Assembly (NCBI RefSeq): GCF_002873335.1
Contig: NZ_MCUW01000001.1
Coordinates: 1 to 64,000, forward strand
Direction of reading: 5' to 3'
DNA length: 64,000 nucleotides
Origin: Vibrio sp. 10N.286.49.B1
GTDB taxonomy: Bacteria; Pseudomonadota; Gammaproteobacteria; Enterobacterales; Vibrionaceae
In this document: in pieces, positions 37,342 through 46,915 of the stretch
How positions within the stretch are numbered: position 1 is the stretch's first letter
Layout of the letters: each line of letters begins with the position of its first letter
Notes under the pieces: model-generated
What the model was told of the DNA's origin: nothing
The model's database searches: none
What the model saw: only the letters and a program-made list of their open reading frames with translations
Translations under genes and position numbers: made by a program

Positions 37342-39609
37342 ATGAGCTACGAATTAGATGAAGAAATTCTTCAGGACTTTCTAGTAGAAGCGGGTGAAAT
37401 TCTCGAATTGTTGTCTGAACAACTCGTGGAGCTAGAAAACAACCCTGAAGATAAAGATCTGTTGAATGCGATATTTAGAGGGTTTCACACGGTTAAAGGT
37501 GGTGCTGGATTTCTGGCGCTGACCGAACTCGTTGATACGTGCCATGGCGCGGAGAACGTGTTTGATATTCTTCGTAATGGTCAAAGAAGCGTTAACGCAA
37601 GCTTGATGGATACGATGCTAAAGGCATTGGACACGATTAACCACCAGTTCCAAGCCGTGCAGAATTCAGAATCAATGTCATCTGCCGATCCTGATTTGTT
37701 GGAGGAGCTGCATCGCCTTAGCTCACCGGCGACCAGTAATGAAGACGTACCTGACCCTATTGCGCCCCAAATCGCCCCCATTGCACCCATAATTGAGCCT
37801 GTAGCGGCAATTGAACCAAGCTCAGTCGACGTGCAAAGTGGTTCAATTGACGACATTACTCAAGACGAATTTGAACGTCTTCTTGACGAGCTTCACGGTA
37901 AAGGTGCAGCGCCTAATCAGAAAAAAAATGCGGTGACGCCACCCCCATCACCAGCGATTGCTGCTGTGGAGCGAGCGCCCGTCGCGGCTAATGCTAGCTC
38001 TTCGGATATTACGGATGATGAGTTTGAAAAGCTTTTGGATGAGTTGCATGGTATAGGAAAAGGCCCTTCCTTAGGGGATGCTACGCCACCACCAGCCGCT
38101 GTATCGACACCACCGCCTTCTCCATCCTCGCCACCTAATGGCGGAGATTTGATGACTGATGAAGAGTTTGAAAAACTGTTGGATGAACTTCATGGTGTAG
38201 GTAATGGTCCTTCGCCAGAAGAATTGGAAGCGGCAACCCAACCGGTTTCAGTATTGAAGGGGTCGACATCGTCTGTCCCTACTCAGGTACCCGAAGCGAC
38301 GCTGTCGTCGAAACCAACCGTTGCAGTAGAGACCGAAGAAGCTCAGCCCGTCGCTTCTGTGCCGGTGTTACAAGAGAAAAAACTGCCAGTAAATAGCGAA
38401 TCAAAAGCGACACCAGTAAAGAAACCGCAAGCTGAAGCAAGCGTGCGTGTTGACACTTCAACCCTTGATACCATTATGAACATGGTGGGTGAGTTGGTAT
38501 TGGTTCGCAATCGACTGGTTAGCCTTGGGCTAAACAGTAACGACGAAGAAATGTCGAAAGCCGTTTCTAATTTAGATGTCGTGACCGCCGATTTACAAGG
38601 CGCGGTGATGAAAACGCGTATGCAACCTATTAAAAAGGTATTTGGACGTTTTCCTCGCGTCATCCGTGATTTGGCACGCAGCCTGAACAAAGATATTGTT
38701 CTTGTGATGCAAGGCGAAGAGACAGACCTCGATAAAAACTTGGTTGAGGCGTTAGCGGATCCTCTGATTCACTTGGTTCGTAACTCGGTCGACCACGGCA
38801 TTGAAATGCCGGATGCACGTGAGCAATCCGGTAAATCTAGAACAGGAACTGTCACACTTTCTGCATCGCAAGAAGGTGATCATATCGAGCTCGCTATCGT
38901 TGATGATGGCGGAGGTATGGACCCAGATAAACTGCGTGCTATTGCGGTGAAACGCGGCATGATGGATGAAGATGCGGCTTCTCGTCTGACCGACAAAGAG
39001 TGCTTCAATCTGATTTTCATGCCTGGCTTTTCGAGCAAAGAAAAGATCTCGGATATCTCTGGACGTGGTGTAGGTATGGACGTGGTGAAAACGGCCATCA
39101 ATACACTTAATGGTTCGATTGATATTGATTCAGAGCTTGGAACGGGTACCAAGATCACGATTAAGGTGCCGCTCACGCTGGCAATCTTACCCACGTTAAT
39201 GGTCGGAGTGGGGGGACATCCTTTTGCTTTACCTTTGGCGAGCGTAAATGAAATATTCCACCTTGATCTTAGCCAAACTAATGTTGTTGATGGTCAATTA
39301 ACGATCATCGTTCGTGACAAATCGATCCCACTATTTTATTTGCGAAACTGGCTTGCTTCTCATGCCGATCAAGTTGAGTTGCGTAAGGGACATGGTCATG
39401 TCGTGATTGTTCAGATTGGCAGTCAACGGGTTGGCTTTGTTGTCGATACCCTCATCGGTCAAGAAGAGGTTGTGATTAAGCCTCTCGATAAATTACTGCA
39501 GGGCACGCCTGGCATGGCGGGGGCAACGATTACCAGTGATGGCCATATTGCACTTATTTTGGATGTACCTGATTTGCTTAAGCAGTACGCTGCCGCGTCG
39601 CGTATCTGA
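37342..39609 (+). CDS. cheA: Chemotaxis histidine kinase CheA
   Basis: A 755-residue kinase of the chemosensory array. P1 domain with the phospho-acceptor in [14 protein letters not shown] (His near 50), then a 240-residue low-complexity linker with no recognisable P2 domain, P3 dimerisation helices (from about 370), P4 ATPase ([31 protein letters not shown]) and P5 CheW-like domain. The linker has three copies of an acidic motif close to [13 protein letters not shown] (near residues 172, 223 and 271). In Vibrio, the region between P1 and P3 is reported to mediate polar localisation with ParP. Confidence 0.95.
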   Translation: MSYELDEEILQDFLVEAGEILELLSEQLVELENNPEDKDLLNAIFRGFHTVKGGAGFLALTELVDTCHGAENVFDILRNGQRSVNASLMDTMLKALDTINHQFQAVQNSESMSSADPDLLEELHRLSSPATSNEDVPDPIAPQIAPIAPIIEPVAAIEPSSVDVQSGSIDDITQDEFERLLDELHGKGAAPNQKKNAVTPPPSPAIAAVERAPVAANASSSDITDDEFEKLLDELHGIGKGPSLGDATPPPAAVSTPPPSPSSPPNGGDLMTDEEFEKLLDELHGVGNGPSPEELEAATQPVSVLKGSTSSVPTQVPEATLSSKPTVAVETEEAQPVASVPVLQEKKLPVNSESKATPVKKPQAEASVRVDTSTLDTIMNMVGELVLVRNRLVSLGLNSNDEEMSKAVSNLDVVTADLQGAVMKTRMQPIKKVFGRFPRVIRDLARSLNKDIVLVMQGEETDLDKNLVEALADPLIHLVRNSVDHGIEMPDAREQSGKSRTGTVTLSASQEGDHIELAIVDDGGGMDPDKLRAIAVKRGMMDEDAASRLTDKECFNLIFMPGFSSKEKISDISGRGVGMDVVKTAINTLNGSIDIDSELGTGTKITIKVPLTLAILPTLMVGVGGHPFALPLASVNEIFHLDLSQTNVVDGQLTIIVRDKSIPLFYLRNWLASHADQVELRKGHGHVVIVQIGSQRVGFVVDTLIGQEEVVIKPLDKLLQGTPGMAGATITSDGHIALILDVPDLLKQYAAASRI

Positions 39610-39620
39610 TAAGGAAATCT

Positions 39621-40748
39621 ATGTCGATCAAAGTGTTAGTAGTAGACGATTCGAGTTTCTTTCGTCGTAGAGTCAGTGACATCATTAACGCCGCTCCTCG
39701 GTTAGAAGTCATTGATGTGGCGGTCAATGGAAAGGAGGCGCTTGAAAAAGCGCTGTCTCTAAAGCCTGACGTTATCACCATGGACATTGAGATGCCTGTG
39801 ATGGATGGGATTACCGCTGTGCGTGAGATAATGGCAAAGCAGCCTACGCCGATTCTCATGTTTTCATCGCTGACCCATGACGGCGCTAAAGCGACGTTAG
39901 ACGCACTTGAGGCCGGAGCGCTGGATTTCTTACCTAAGAAGTTTGAAGACATCGCTCGCAACAAAGACGAAGCAGTCACCTTGTTACAGCAACGTGTCCA
40001 GCACATTGCAAGTCGGCGAGCAATGCTTCGCCGCGTACCGATGGCGAGTCGTACTCCAAGAGTTGAGCCTGCCTCAACTCGCACTGCGGCGTTAAAAGCA
40101 TCAGACAGTACCATATCCAAATCCATCGTCACGCCAGCGGCGCCTGTCCAAGCTCGTTTTCGTGCCTCGGGAAAACAGTATCAATTGACAGCGATCGGCA
40201 CTTCAACAGGTGGGCCAGTGGCGTTACAAAAAATACTGACGCAGTTTCCGAGAAATTACCCACATCCTATTTTGCTTATTCAACATATGCCCGCGACGTT
40301 TACTGCCGCCTTTGCAGCTCGCTTAAATTCGCTATGCCAAATTACCGTTAAGGAAGCCGCTGATGGGGACGTACTTAAGCCCGGTGTGGCTTACCTTGCA
40401 CCTGGTGGCATGCAAATGATGCTAGAAGGACGCCCATCTAACGCCAAAATCAGAATTATTGATGGCGGTGAGCGAATGAATTACAAACCTTGTGTCGATG
40501 TGACATTCGGGTCTGCGGCAAAAATATACCAAGACAAAGTGTTGTCGGTTGTATTAACCGGTATGGGTGCAGATGGTCGAGAAGGTGCTCGTATGTTGAA
40601 AGCGGCCGGTTCGACTATCTGGGCACAAGATGAAGAAAGCTGCGTGGTATACGGAATGCCGCAAGCCGTTGCAAAAGCGGGAATCTCGACAGAAGACCTA
40701 CCATTAGAACGCGTCGCGGAACGTATTCTTGTTGAATTAAAGAGGTAG
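39621..40748 (+). CDS. cheB: Chemoreceptor methylesterase/deamidase CheB
   Basis: A 375-residue two-domain protein. Receiver ([13 protein letters not shown], acceptor in [27 protein letters not shown]) is linked to the methylesterase domain with the catalytic Ser in [11 protein letters not shown], His in [11 protein letters not shown] and Asp in [10 protein letters not shown]. It removes methyl groups from chemoreceptors for adaptation; the partner CheR is not in this window. Confidence 0.96.
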   Translation: MSIKVLVVDDSSFFRRRVSDIINAAPRLEVIDVAVNGKEALEKALSLKPDVITMDIEMPVMDGITAVREIMAKQPTPILMFSSLTHDGAKATLDALEAGALDFLPKKFEDIARNKDEAVTLLQQRVQHIASRRAMLRRVPMASRTPRVEPASTRTAALKASDSTISKSIVTPAAPVQARFRASGKQYQLTAIGTSTGGPVALQKILTQFPRNYPHPILLIQHMPATFTAAFAARLNSLCQITVKEAADGDVLKPGVAYLAPGGMQMMLEGRPSNAKIRIIDGGERMNYKPCVDVTFGSAAKIYQDKVLSVVLTGMGADGREGARMLKAAGSTIWAQDEESCVVYGMPQAVAKAGISTEDLPLERVAERILVELKR

Positions 40749-40752
40749 CAAC

Positions 40753-41535
40753 ATGATTGTATGGAGTGTTGCGAATCAAAAAGGTGGCGTCGGAAAAACC
40801 ACAAGCACGGTAACCTTAGCAGGGCTTCTAGCTCAGAAAGGTCACCGCGTGTTATTAATTGATACTGACCCTCATGCCTCCCTGACGACTTACCTCGGCA
40901 TGGATTCAGACACCTTACCTCAGAGCTTGTTTGACTTGTTTCAGTTAAAGGAATTTACCGAACCTAAAGTCAAAGCGCTAATTCATGCCACAGAGATAGA
41001 CAATATTGATGTGATTCCAGCTCATATGTCTTTGGCGACCCTAGACCGTGTTATGGGGAATCGCAGTGGTATGGGGCTTATTCTTAAGCGAGCGTTACTC
41101 ACGCTGCGTGACCACTACGATTATGTGCTCATAGACTGTCCACCTATTCTTGGCGTCATGATGGTGAACGCTCTGGCCGCCAGCGATCGTATCCTGATTC
41201 CAGTTCAAACTGAATTTCTGGCCATGAAAGGGCTGGAAAGAATGGTTCGAACATTGGCCATCATGCAAAAGTCTCGTCAACGACCATTTAAAGTGACGAT
41301 TGTACCCACGATGTATGACAAACGAACTCGTGCATCGCTGCAAACACTGACACAATTGAAGCAGGATTATCCGGATCAAGTTTGGAGCTCAGCGGTGCCG
41401 ATTGACACCAAGTTCCGAGATGCGAGCCTCAAGCACTTACCAGCATCACACTTTGCTTCTGGTAGTCGAGGTGTGTTTGCCTACAAGCAACTGCTTATTT
41501 ATTTAGAGAGGCTGGCAATTGATGGCAATGGATGA
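40753..41535 (+). CDS. parC: ParA-like ATPase ParC, chemotaxis array localisation
   Basis: A 260-residue ParA-type ATPase with Walker A KGGVGKTTSTVTLAG near 11-25, IDTDPHASLT, and VLIDCPP. Location between cheB and the CheW-domain gene identifies it as the Vibrio ParC, known to place chemotaxis arrays at the old pole. Four bases after cheB; its 3' end overlaps the next gene. Confidence 0.9.
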   Translation: MIVWSVANQKGGVGKTTSTVTLAGLLAQKGHRVLLIDTDPHASLTTYLGMDSDTLPQSLFDLFQLKEFTEPKVKALIHATEIDNIDVIPAHMSLATLDRVMGNRSGMGLILKRALLTLRDHYDYVLIDCPPILGVMMVNALAASDRILIPVQTEFLAMKGLERMVRTLAIMQKSRQRPFKVTIVPTMYDKRTRASLQTLTQLKQDYPDQVWSSAVPIDTKFRDASLKHLPASHFASGSRGVFAYKQLLIYLERLAIDGNG

Positions 41536-42775
41536 GACGCCTCTATCAAGCGAACAGGCGCTTGATGACTATTTCAACTCATTACTTGGGATCGGTGACT
41601 TCTCAGAAGACATTGACGGCCTTCCTCCATCGACGGTGCTATCCGATGCGCAATCCAAAGAAGACGATGTTGTTGATATAGCGGCAGATGTGGAAGTAGA
41701 TATAGCGACCGCCGTCGATGTTTTGTCTCAGCAAGATGCTCAGTGTACGGTCACTGAAAATGTTGACGCTGGTAGCCAAGTTGACGGCGAACTCCACTCG
41801 CCAAGCAAGATTGCAGCAAGCGAGGATGCAAACTCCGCCGCTTGCCTACCGGAGCCAAGAGAATGGTTATCACCGGCTCAATCGTCGATGACGCAACCTG
41901 CTATTTATCCATCAACGAGTGCACCAATTGACTACGATGATCCGCCGAATTTACAACAGTTAGAAAAGTTATTTGATGGGATGCGCGGTGACACGGATGC
42001 CGTGACTTTGTCTCAGTCAGAAGCGGATAGCAACGAGTCGTTAGAGACTGAGATTCAGGGTTGGGAGATCGCGACAGAAGAAGTGATCGCGAACGAATCC
42101 AACCCTCAAGCTGATGGGTTAACTGCCGATACTAGTAAAAGCGTGGATGTAAATCTAAACATCGACCGTCATGACTTTGTTGATGTACAGCCTGCAATTG
42201 CCGAGACAGTGCCTGAAGTAAGCACTGACACAAGCAGCGAAAACGAATCAGCAGACGCGCATATCGAGGCCACGTCGACCGGAGACGTTGGTGGTGGCCA
42301 CCTTGATAGTTGGCAAAGCACCGAGCGCAGTGAAAGTTTTCAAGTATTGTATTTTTCGGTTAATGACGTGACATTTGCAGTTCCGCTTGATGAGTTGGGC
42401 GGGATTCATCAAATGGGAGAGCTTAGTCATTTGATCGGACGACCTGGATGGTATCTTGGTTTGCAGTCGAGTCGAGATAGCCAGTTCGATGTTGTCGATA
42501 CGGCACGCTGGGTGATGCCTCAAGTGCTGACAGGCGATGATTATAAATTGGATTATGAATACATAGTGATGCTTGGAGAAAGTAATTGGGGCCTTGCCGC
42601 GACGAAATTGAAAGGCACGGAACAACTGCAACCAGAAGCCGTTCGTTGGCGTGAGCAATCAGGTAAACGTCCTTGGCTTGCCGGTATGGTAAAAGAAAAA
42701 ATGTGTGCACTAGTGCATGTGTCAGAACTAATTGAAATGCTTAATGCTGGATTAGATGTTAATTCAGTACAATAA
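41522..42775 (+). CDS. parP: ParP, CheW-domain array localisation protein
   Basis: About 417 residues. The first 270 are acidic, serine-rich and without clear fold; the C-terminus (about 280-410) is a CheW-like domain (FQVLYFSVNDVTFAVPLDELGGIHQMGELSHLIGR region). This matches Vibrio ParP, which ties CheA to the ParC system through its C-terminal domain. It overlaps parC by 14 bases. Possible starts are TTG 41519, ATG 41522 and ATG 41528. Confidence 0.88.
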   Translation: MAMDETPLSSEQALDDYFNSLLGIGDFSEDIDGLPPSTVLSDAQSKEDDVVDIAADVEVDIATAVDVLSQQDAQCTVTENVDAGSQVDGELHSPSKIAASEDANSAACLPEPREWLSPAQSSMTQPAIYPSTSAPIDYDDPPNLQQLEKLFDGMRGDTDAVTLSQSEADSNESLETEIQGWEIATEEVIANESNPQADGLTADTSKSVDVNLNIDRHDFVDVQPAIAETVPEVSTDTSSENESADAHIEATSTGDVGGGHLDSWQSTERSESFQVLYFSVNDVTFAVPLDELGGIHQMGELSHLIGRPGWYLGLQSSRDSQFDVVDTARWVMPQVLTGDDYKLDYEYIVMLGESNWGLAATKLKGTEQLQPEAVRWREQSGKRPWLAGMVKEKMCALVHVSELIEMLNAGLDVNSVQ

Positions 42776-42829
42776 CAAGAATGATGCCATTGTGGATGGC
42801 TCCGCAATTAAGATATTGAGAGGAAAATC

Positions 42830-43324
42830 ATGTCTCAGACGATGGATGTAGAACTAAGAAAAGACCAAGCTAATGACGAAGTGTTGCAGTGGGTAACCTT
42901 CCAATTAGAAGAGGAAACATACGGCATCAACGTAATGCAAGTACGCGAAGTGCTTCGTTACACGGAAATTGCGCCTGTTCCCGGTGCGCCCGACTATGTT
43001 TTAGGTATTATCAACCTACGTGGCAACGTGGTTACGGTTATAGATACACGTTCACGCTTTGGCTTAATGCAAGGTGAGACCACCGATAATACTCGTATTA
43101 TTGTGATTGAATCAGAGCGTCAAGTGATCGGTATCTTAGTTGATAGTGTTGCTGAAGTGGTGTATTTGCGCTCTTCAGAAATTGATACCACACCGAGTGT
43201 TGGCACCGATGAAAGTGCGAAATTCATTCAAGGCGTGAGTAATCGTGAAGGTAAGCTACTGATACTTGTCGATCTAAATAAACTGCTCTCAGAAGATGAG
43301 TGGGACGATATGGCTTACTTATAA
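42830..43324 (+). CDS. cheW: Chemotaxis coupling protein CheW
   Basis: A 164-residue CheW with the usual blocks: VTFQLEEETYGINVMQVREVLRY, APVPGAPDYVLGIINLRGNVVTVIDTR and ISNREGKLLILVDLNKLL-like end. It bridges receptors and CheA. The ribosome site is gagagga before the ATG. The stop overlaps the next start (TAATG). Confidence 0.97.
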   Translation: MSQTMDVELRKDQANDEVLQWVTFQLEEETYGINVMQVREVLRYTEIAPVPGAPDYVLGIINLRGNVVTVIDTRSRFGLMQGETTDNTRIIVIESERQVIGILVDSVAEVVYLRSSEIDTTPSVGTDESAKFIQGVSNREGKLLILVDLNKLLSEDEWDDMAYL

Positions 43325-43827
43325 TGTTTGAGTCATTGCCATTTCAATCGCCTCTACTATGGATAGGGGCGGTTGCGCTTATTGTGGCTTTTATCTGGTT
43401 AGTGAAAGTTCATCGCCAGTTAAACGTACACAAAAATACAAGCCGTCAACAGATTCGTCAGTCAGACAGAGAGTTAGACAAGTGCAATAAACAATTGCTT
43501 GAAGTTCGCTCGGTGCTGGTGGGTTTGGGTCAAAAGATCTCAGAGCAAGAGGATATTATCCGTCACTTGACTGAGCGTGTCGTTGAATTAGAAAACATCG
43601 ATAGCGATGGCCGTCTTTACACTCGTGCCAACAAGATGGTTAAACTTGGTGCGGACATCAATGAATTGATTGAAGAGTGCGAGCTGCCAAAAGCCGAAGC
43701 TGAACTCATGATGTCACTGCAAAATAAGATTGCAGGCAAAGAACGGGTTCCACCGTTAAATACCACGCGCGGTCAAACTGCCAAACCTCAAATCAGAAAT
43801 TATCAAACGCCAAAGCGTCCTCGATAG
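43324..43827 (+). CDS. DUF2802 protein downstream of cheW
   Basis: A 167-residue protein with an N-terminal membrane helix (PLLWIGAVALIVAFIWLVKV, about 9-29), a coiled-coil middle and a C-terminal helical part with an HTH-like look (MVKLGADINELIEECELPKAEAELMMSL). DUF2802 proteins occur in this place in Vibrio and Pseudomonas chemotaxis operons; function is not established. ATG 43324 overlaps the cheW stop; a longer frame from 43300 lies inside cheW. Confidence 0.85.
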   Translation: MFESLPFQSPLLWIGAVALIVAFIWLVKVHRQLNVHKNTSRQQIRQSDRELDKCNKQLLEVRSVLVGLGQKISEQEDIIRHLTERVVELENIDSDGRLYTRANKMVKLGADINELIEECELPKAEAELMMSLQNKIAGKERVPPLNTTRGQTAKPQIRNYQTPKRPR

Positions 43828-43832
43828 TTGTT

Positions 43833-43872
43833 AACAAGTGTATTGATATTAAAGAGATACACTTGTTATTTT
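43833..43872 (+). terminator. Terminator of the flhA-che operon
   Basis: Perfect 11-base stem aacaagtgtat / atacacttgtt with a 13-base loop, then attttctt. Confidence 0.8.
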
Positions 43873-44044
43873 CTTGTTACATTCATAATAAATTATTACG
43901 TTTTCCTATTCGCGAGCCAAATGACGTCTGCTATTCTAACAGTCATTATGGCGCAAAAAAATTAATTTTATAATACTTAAGGGTTAGTTGATTGGTAATG
44001 GTATCAACGCTTGGCGCGTTGTTCTCAAGTTTCGTGAAGCGAGT

Positions 44045-44085
44045 TTGATCATTATCCTATTGTCGCTTTATAGCTATGGTAAGAT
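44045..44085 (+). promoter_or_regulatory. Possible ccm promoter with FNR-like site
   Basis: An extended -10 (TGg-TAAGAT at 44080-44085) gives a start near 44092. At 44045-44058 is TTGATcattATCct, matching eight of ten positions of the FNR site TTGAT-N4-ATCAA and centred near -41, the class II activator position. E. coli ccm is known to be FNR-activated; here it is inference. The rest of the 43873-44115 gap is AT-rich without a gene. Confidence 0.4.
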
Positions 44086-44115
44086 GAACCTCTTTTCGAC
44101 CCAGCACGTAAATGA

Positions 44116-44733
44116 ATGTTAGAAGTCATAAAGTTAACCGCGATTCGAGATGAACGCGTATTGTTCGAAAATTTATCATTTTCGTTACAATCCGGGGACC
44201 TAGTTCAGATTGAAGGTCGAAACGGCACTGGAAAAACCACCTTGATGCGAATCATAGCGGGTCTAGGTGATAGAGAAAGTGGCGAAATTCGATGGAAAGA
44301 TGAAACGATTGAGTCCAATCGAGAAGAGTATCACCAATCGTTGCTCTTTTTGGGGCACCAGACGGGTGTTAAGCGAGAATTGACCGCCTTTGAAAACTTA
44401 AAGTTTTACCAGTCGATTCATGCTCCTGATACCTCTGAATCTCAGATATTTGATTCCTTGACCCAAGTCGGACTGGCTGGGCGTGAGGACGTGCCAGTTG
44501 CACAGCTATCCGCTGGTCAACAACGAAGAGTTGCGTTAGCGCGTTTGTGGCTGAGTGAGCAACCATTATGGATACTAGATGAACCATTGACGGCGATTGA
44601 CAAACAAGGTGTCAAGGTATTGGAAGACTTGTTTCTCAACCATGCCAACAAAGGTGGCATTGTATTGTTGACCACCCATCAAGATATGTTTAGTCAAAGC
44701 CCTAAACTAAAAAAAATTAAGCTCGGAGCGTAG
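44116..44733 (+). CDS. ccmA: Heme exporter ATPase CcmA
   Basis: ABC ATPase of cytochrome c maturation that releases holo-CcmE from CcmC. Walker [11 protein letters not shown] near 35, signature [15 protein letters not shown], Walker [13 protein letters not shown]. 205 residues, normal. It opens the nine-gene ccm operon; ccmB begins one base after its stop. Confidence 0.96.
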   Translation: MLEVIKLTAIRDERVLFENLSFSLQSGDLVQIEGRNGTGKTTLMRIIAGLGDRESGEIRWKDETIESNREEYHQSLLFLGHQTGVKRELTAFENLKFYQSIHAPDTSESQIFDSLTQVGLAGREDVPVAQLSAGQQRRVALARLWLSEQPLWILDEPLTAIDKQGVKVLEDLFLNHANKGGIVLLTTHQDMFSQSPKLKKIKLGA

Positions 44734-44734
44734 T

Positions 44735-45403
44735 ATGTTAGCTTCTACGATGAAAATCATCCGTCGCGAACTACTTATTGCTTTTCGACGTCAAGCGGAC
44801 ATTTTTAACCCATTGTGGTTTTTTATTATTGTCATTACGCTCTTTCCTTTGAGTATAGGGCCAGAGCCAAATTTATTAGCACGCATTGCGGCTGGGATAG
44901 TCTGGGTTGCCGCACTGCTTTCGGCTTTATTATCCTTGGAGCGCCTCTTTAAAGATGACTTCCAAGATGGCGCGTTGGAGCAGATGATGCTCATGCCCAT
45001 ACCATTATCATTGGTAGTGATGGCAAAGATTATCGCACATTGGTTGCTAACGGGGTTGCCGCTGATTTTGATTAGCCCACTGCTTTCTGTTTTGTTATCA
45101 CTAGATTTCGATACGTGGTTGGCGGTGGTATTAACATTGTTAGTGGGCACACCAACGTTAAGCTTTATTGGTGCTATTGGTGTTGCGTTAACGGTTGGAT
45201 TGCAGAAGGGAGGGGTCTTGCTAAGTTTATTGGTATTGCCGCTTTATATCCCTATTTTGATCTTTGCTACGTCGGCGATTGATGCAGCATCGCTGGGTGT
45301 TGCGTATAATGGTCAGTTAGCCTTGTTGGCGGCCATGTTGGCCGGTGCGATGACATTAACTCCAATTGCTATCAGCGCTGCCCTTAGAGTCAGCGTTAAC
45401 TAA
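44735..45403 (+). CDS. ccmB: Heme exporter membrane protein CcmB
   Basis: A 222-residue protein with six membrane segments, partner of CcmA. The N-terminus has IIRRELLIAFRRQADIFNPLWFF, typical of CcmB. The ATG at 44735 has a ggag at good spacing; an internal ATG at 44750 is the alternative. Confidence 0.96.
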   Translation: MLASTMKIIRRELLIAFRRQADIFNPLWFFIIVITLFPLSIGPEPNLLARIAAGIVWVAALLSALLSLERLFKDDFQDGALEQMMLMPIPLSLVVMAKIIAHWLLTGLPLILISPLLSVLLSLDFDTWLAVVLTLLVGTPTLSFIGAIGVALTVGLQKGGVLLSLLVLPLYIPILIFATSAIDAASLGVAYNGQLALLAAMLAGAMTLTPIAISAALRVSVN

Positions 45404-45468
45404 TAATTATTATGCGCGTGTGTCCATTGTAGAGACACGGCAATGTCGTTAAAAGAGTGAGAGACACT

Positions 45469-46221
45469 ATGTGGAAATGGCTTCATCCCTATGCCAAATC
45501 TGAAACTGCTTATCAATTGTGTGGTCGTTTGTTGCCGTGGTTTGCCACGATAGCGCTGGCTTGTCTTTCTGTCGGTACGGTGTGGGGACTCGCATTCGCC
45601 CCGTCTGACTACCAACAAGGCGATAGCTTTAGGATCATTTATATTCATGTCCCATCGGCCATTTGGTCAATGGGTGTATATATGTCGATGGCGATCGCTG
45701 CGTTTGTTGGACTCGTTTGGCAGGTTAAGTTATCGAGCATGGCGGCCCTTGCGATGGCACCTATTGGTGCTGTCTTTACCTTCATTGCGTTACTGACTGG
45801 CGCCGTTTGGGGCAAGCCGATGTGGGGTGCTTGGTGGGTGTGGGATGCACGTCTGACTTCTGAACTTATTCTTTTGTTCCTGTATCTCGGCGTTATTGCG
45901 CTTTACCATGCATTCGATGACCAAAAAACGGCCGCTAAAGCCGCGGGCATTCTCGCTATCGTCGGTGTGGTCAATCTACCGATCATTCACTTTTCCGTCG
46001 AATGGTGGAATACCCTCCATCAGGGCGCGTCGATTACCAAGTTTGCAAAACCGTCAATCTCAAGTGATATGCTTTGGCCGTTACTACTCAATATATTTGG
46101 TTTTGCTTTCTTCTTTGGCGCTTTGACGCTCATTCGACTTCGCAACGAAATCATCAGCAAGGAAGGTCATCGCCCGTGGGTGATTGCTCTTGCCAATCAA
46201 CAGCTTAAGCCACGAGGGTAA
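45469..46221 (+). CDS. ccmC: Heme ligation protein CcmC
   Basis: Six-helix membrane protein that attaches heme to CcmE. The periplasmic tryptophan-rich WWD motif is present (WGKPMWGAWWVWDARLTSE near 125), flanked by the two conserved His. 250 residues from ATG 45469; the frame is open to a GTG at 45457. Stop overlaps ccmD (TAATG). Confidence 0.95.
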   Translation: MWKWLHPYAKSETAYQLCGRLLPWFATIALACLSVGTVWGLAFAPSDYQQGDSFRIIYIHVPSAIWSMGVYMSMAIAAFVGLVWQVKLSSMAALAMAPIGAVFTFIALLTGAVWGKPMWGAWWVWDARLTSELILLFLYLGVIALYHAFDDQKTAAKAAGILAIVGVVNLPIIHFSVEWWNTLHQGASITKFAKPSISSDMLWPLLLNIFGFAFFFGALTLIRLRNEIISKEGHRPWVIALANQQLKPRG

Positions 46222-46433
46222 TGACCATGCATTTTGATTCATTAAGTGACTTTTTTGCGATGGGCGGTTATGCAGGCTACGTTTGGAGCGCCTTTGGCAT
46301 TACCTTTTTATCACTTTTTATTTTGCTTTTAACCAGTGTGTCACGCGGCAAGACCTTGCTCAAAGAGGTTCAGGCCAAAGTAGACCGGCAAGCGCGGATT
46401 GACGCGGCGAAAAATATGGAGAATACATTATGA
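46221..46433 (+). CDS. ccmD: Heme exporter protein CcmD
   Basis: A 70-residue single-pass membrane protein (helix about 17-38) with a charged C-terminal tail. It begins [21 protein letters not shown], the family pattern. It stabilises CcmC and helps release holo-CcmE. It overlaps both neighbours by a few bases. Confidence 0.94.
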   Translation: MTMHFDSLSDFFAMGGYAGYVWSAFGITFLSLFILLLTSVSRGKTLLKEVQAKVDRQARIDAAKNMENTL

Positions 46434-46915
46434 CCCCTAGGCGTAAGAAAAGGCTTGGAATTATCCTCGCTATCTTTATTGGCATTAGTGCCACCGTGGG
46501 ACTCATTCTTTATGCGTTAAATCAGAATATGGACCTTTTTTACACACCAACGGAATTGGTAAACGGTAAAGATGACGGCTCTCTGCCTGAGGTTGGCCAG
46601 CGCTTACGTATTGGCGGTATGGTCGTAGTGGGATCGGTAAAACGAGACAATGAATCACTGCGCGTCAGTTTTGATCTTGCGGACGTAGGCCCAAAAGTGA
46701 CGGTGGTCTACGATGGCATCCTTCCGGATCTGTTCCGTGAAGGCCAAGGTATTGTGGCTCAAGGTGTGTTGGTCGATCCAACGACGATTGAAGCCTTTGA
46801 AGTATTAGCGAAGCATGATGAAGAATACATGCCTCCTGAAGTCGCCGAAGCGATGAAGAAAACTCATGCGCCACTCGAATATTCGTCTGAACAAAAACAA
46901 GGAAGCGGTCAATGA
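46430..46915 (+). CDS. ccmE: Heme chaperone CcmE
   Basis: A 161-residue periplasmic heme carrier. N-terminal anchor helix (about 9-29), OB-fold core, and the heme-binding motif [12 protein letters not shown], with His129 as the covalent heme ligand and Tyr133. Overlap with ccmD and ccmF by ATGA junctions. Confidence 0.97.
   Translation: MTPRRKKRLGIILAIFIGISATVGLILYALNQNMDLFYTPTELVNGKDDGSLPEVGQRLRIGGMVVVGSVKRDNESLRVSFDLADVGPKVTVVYDGILPDLFREGQGIVAQGVLVDPTTIEAFEVLAKHDEEYMPPEVAEAMKKTHAPLEYSSEQKQGSGQ

Noticed and set aside
39578..40132. 184-codon minus-strand frame
   Set aside because: Opposite-strand shadow of cheB.
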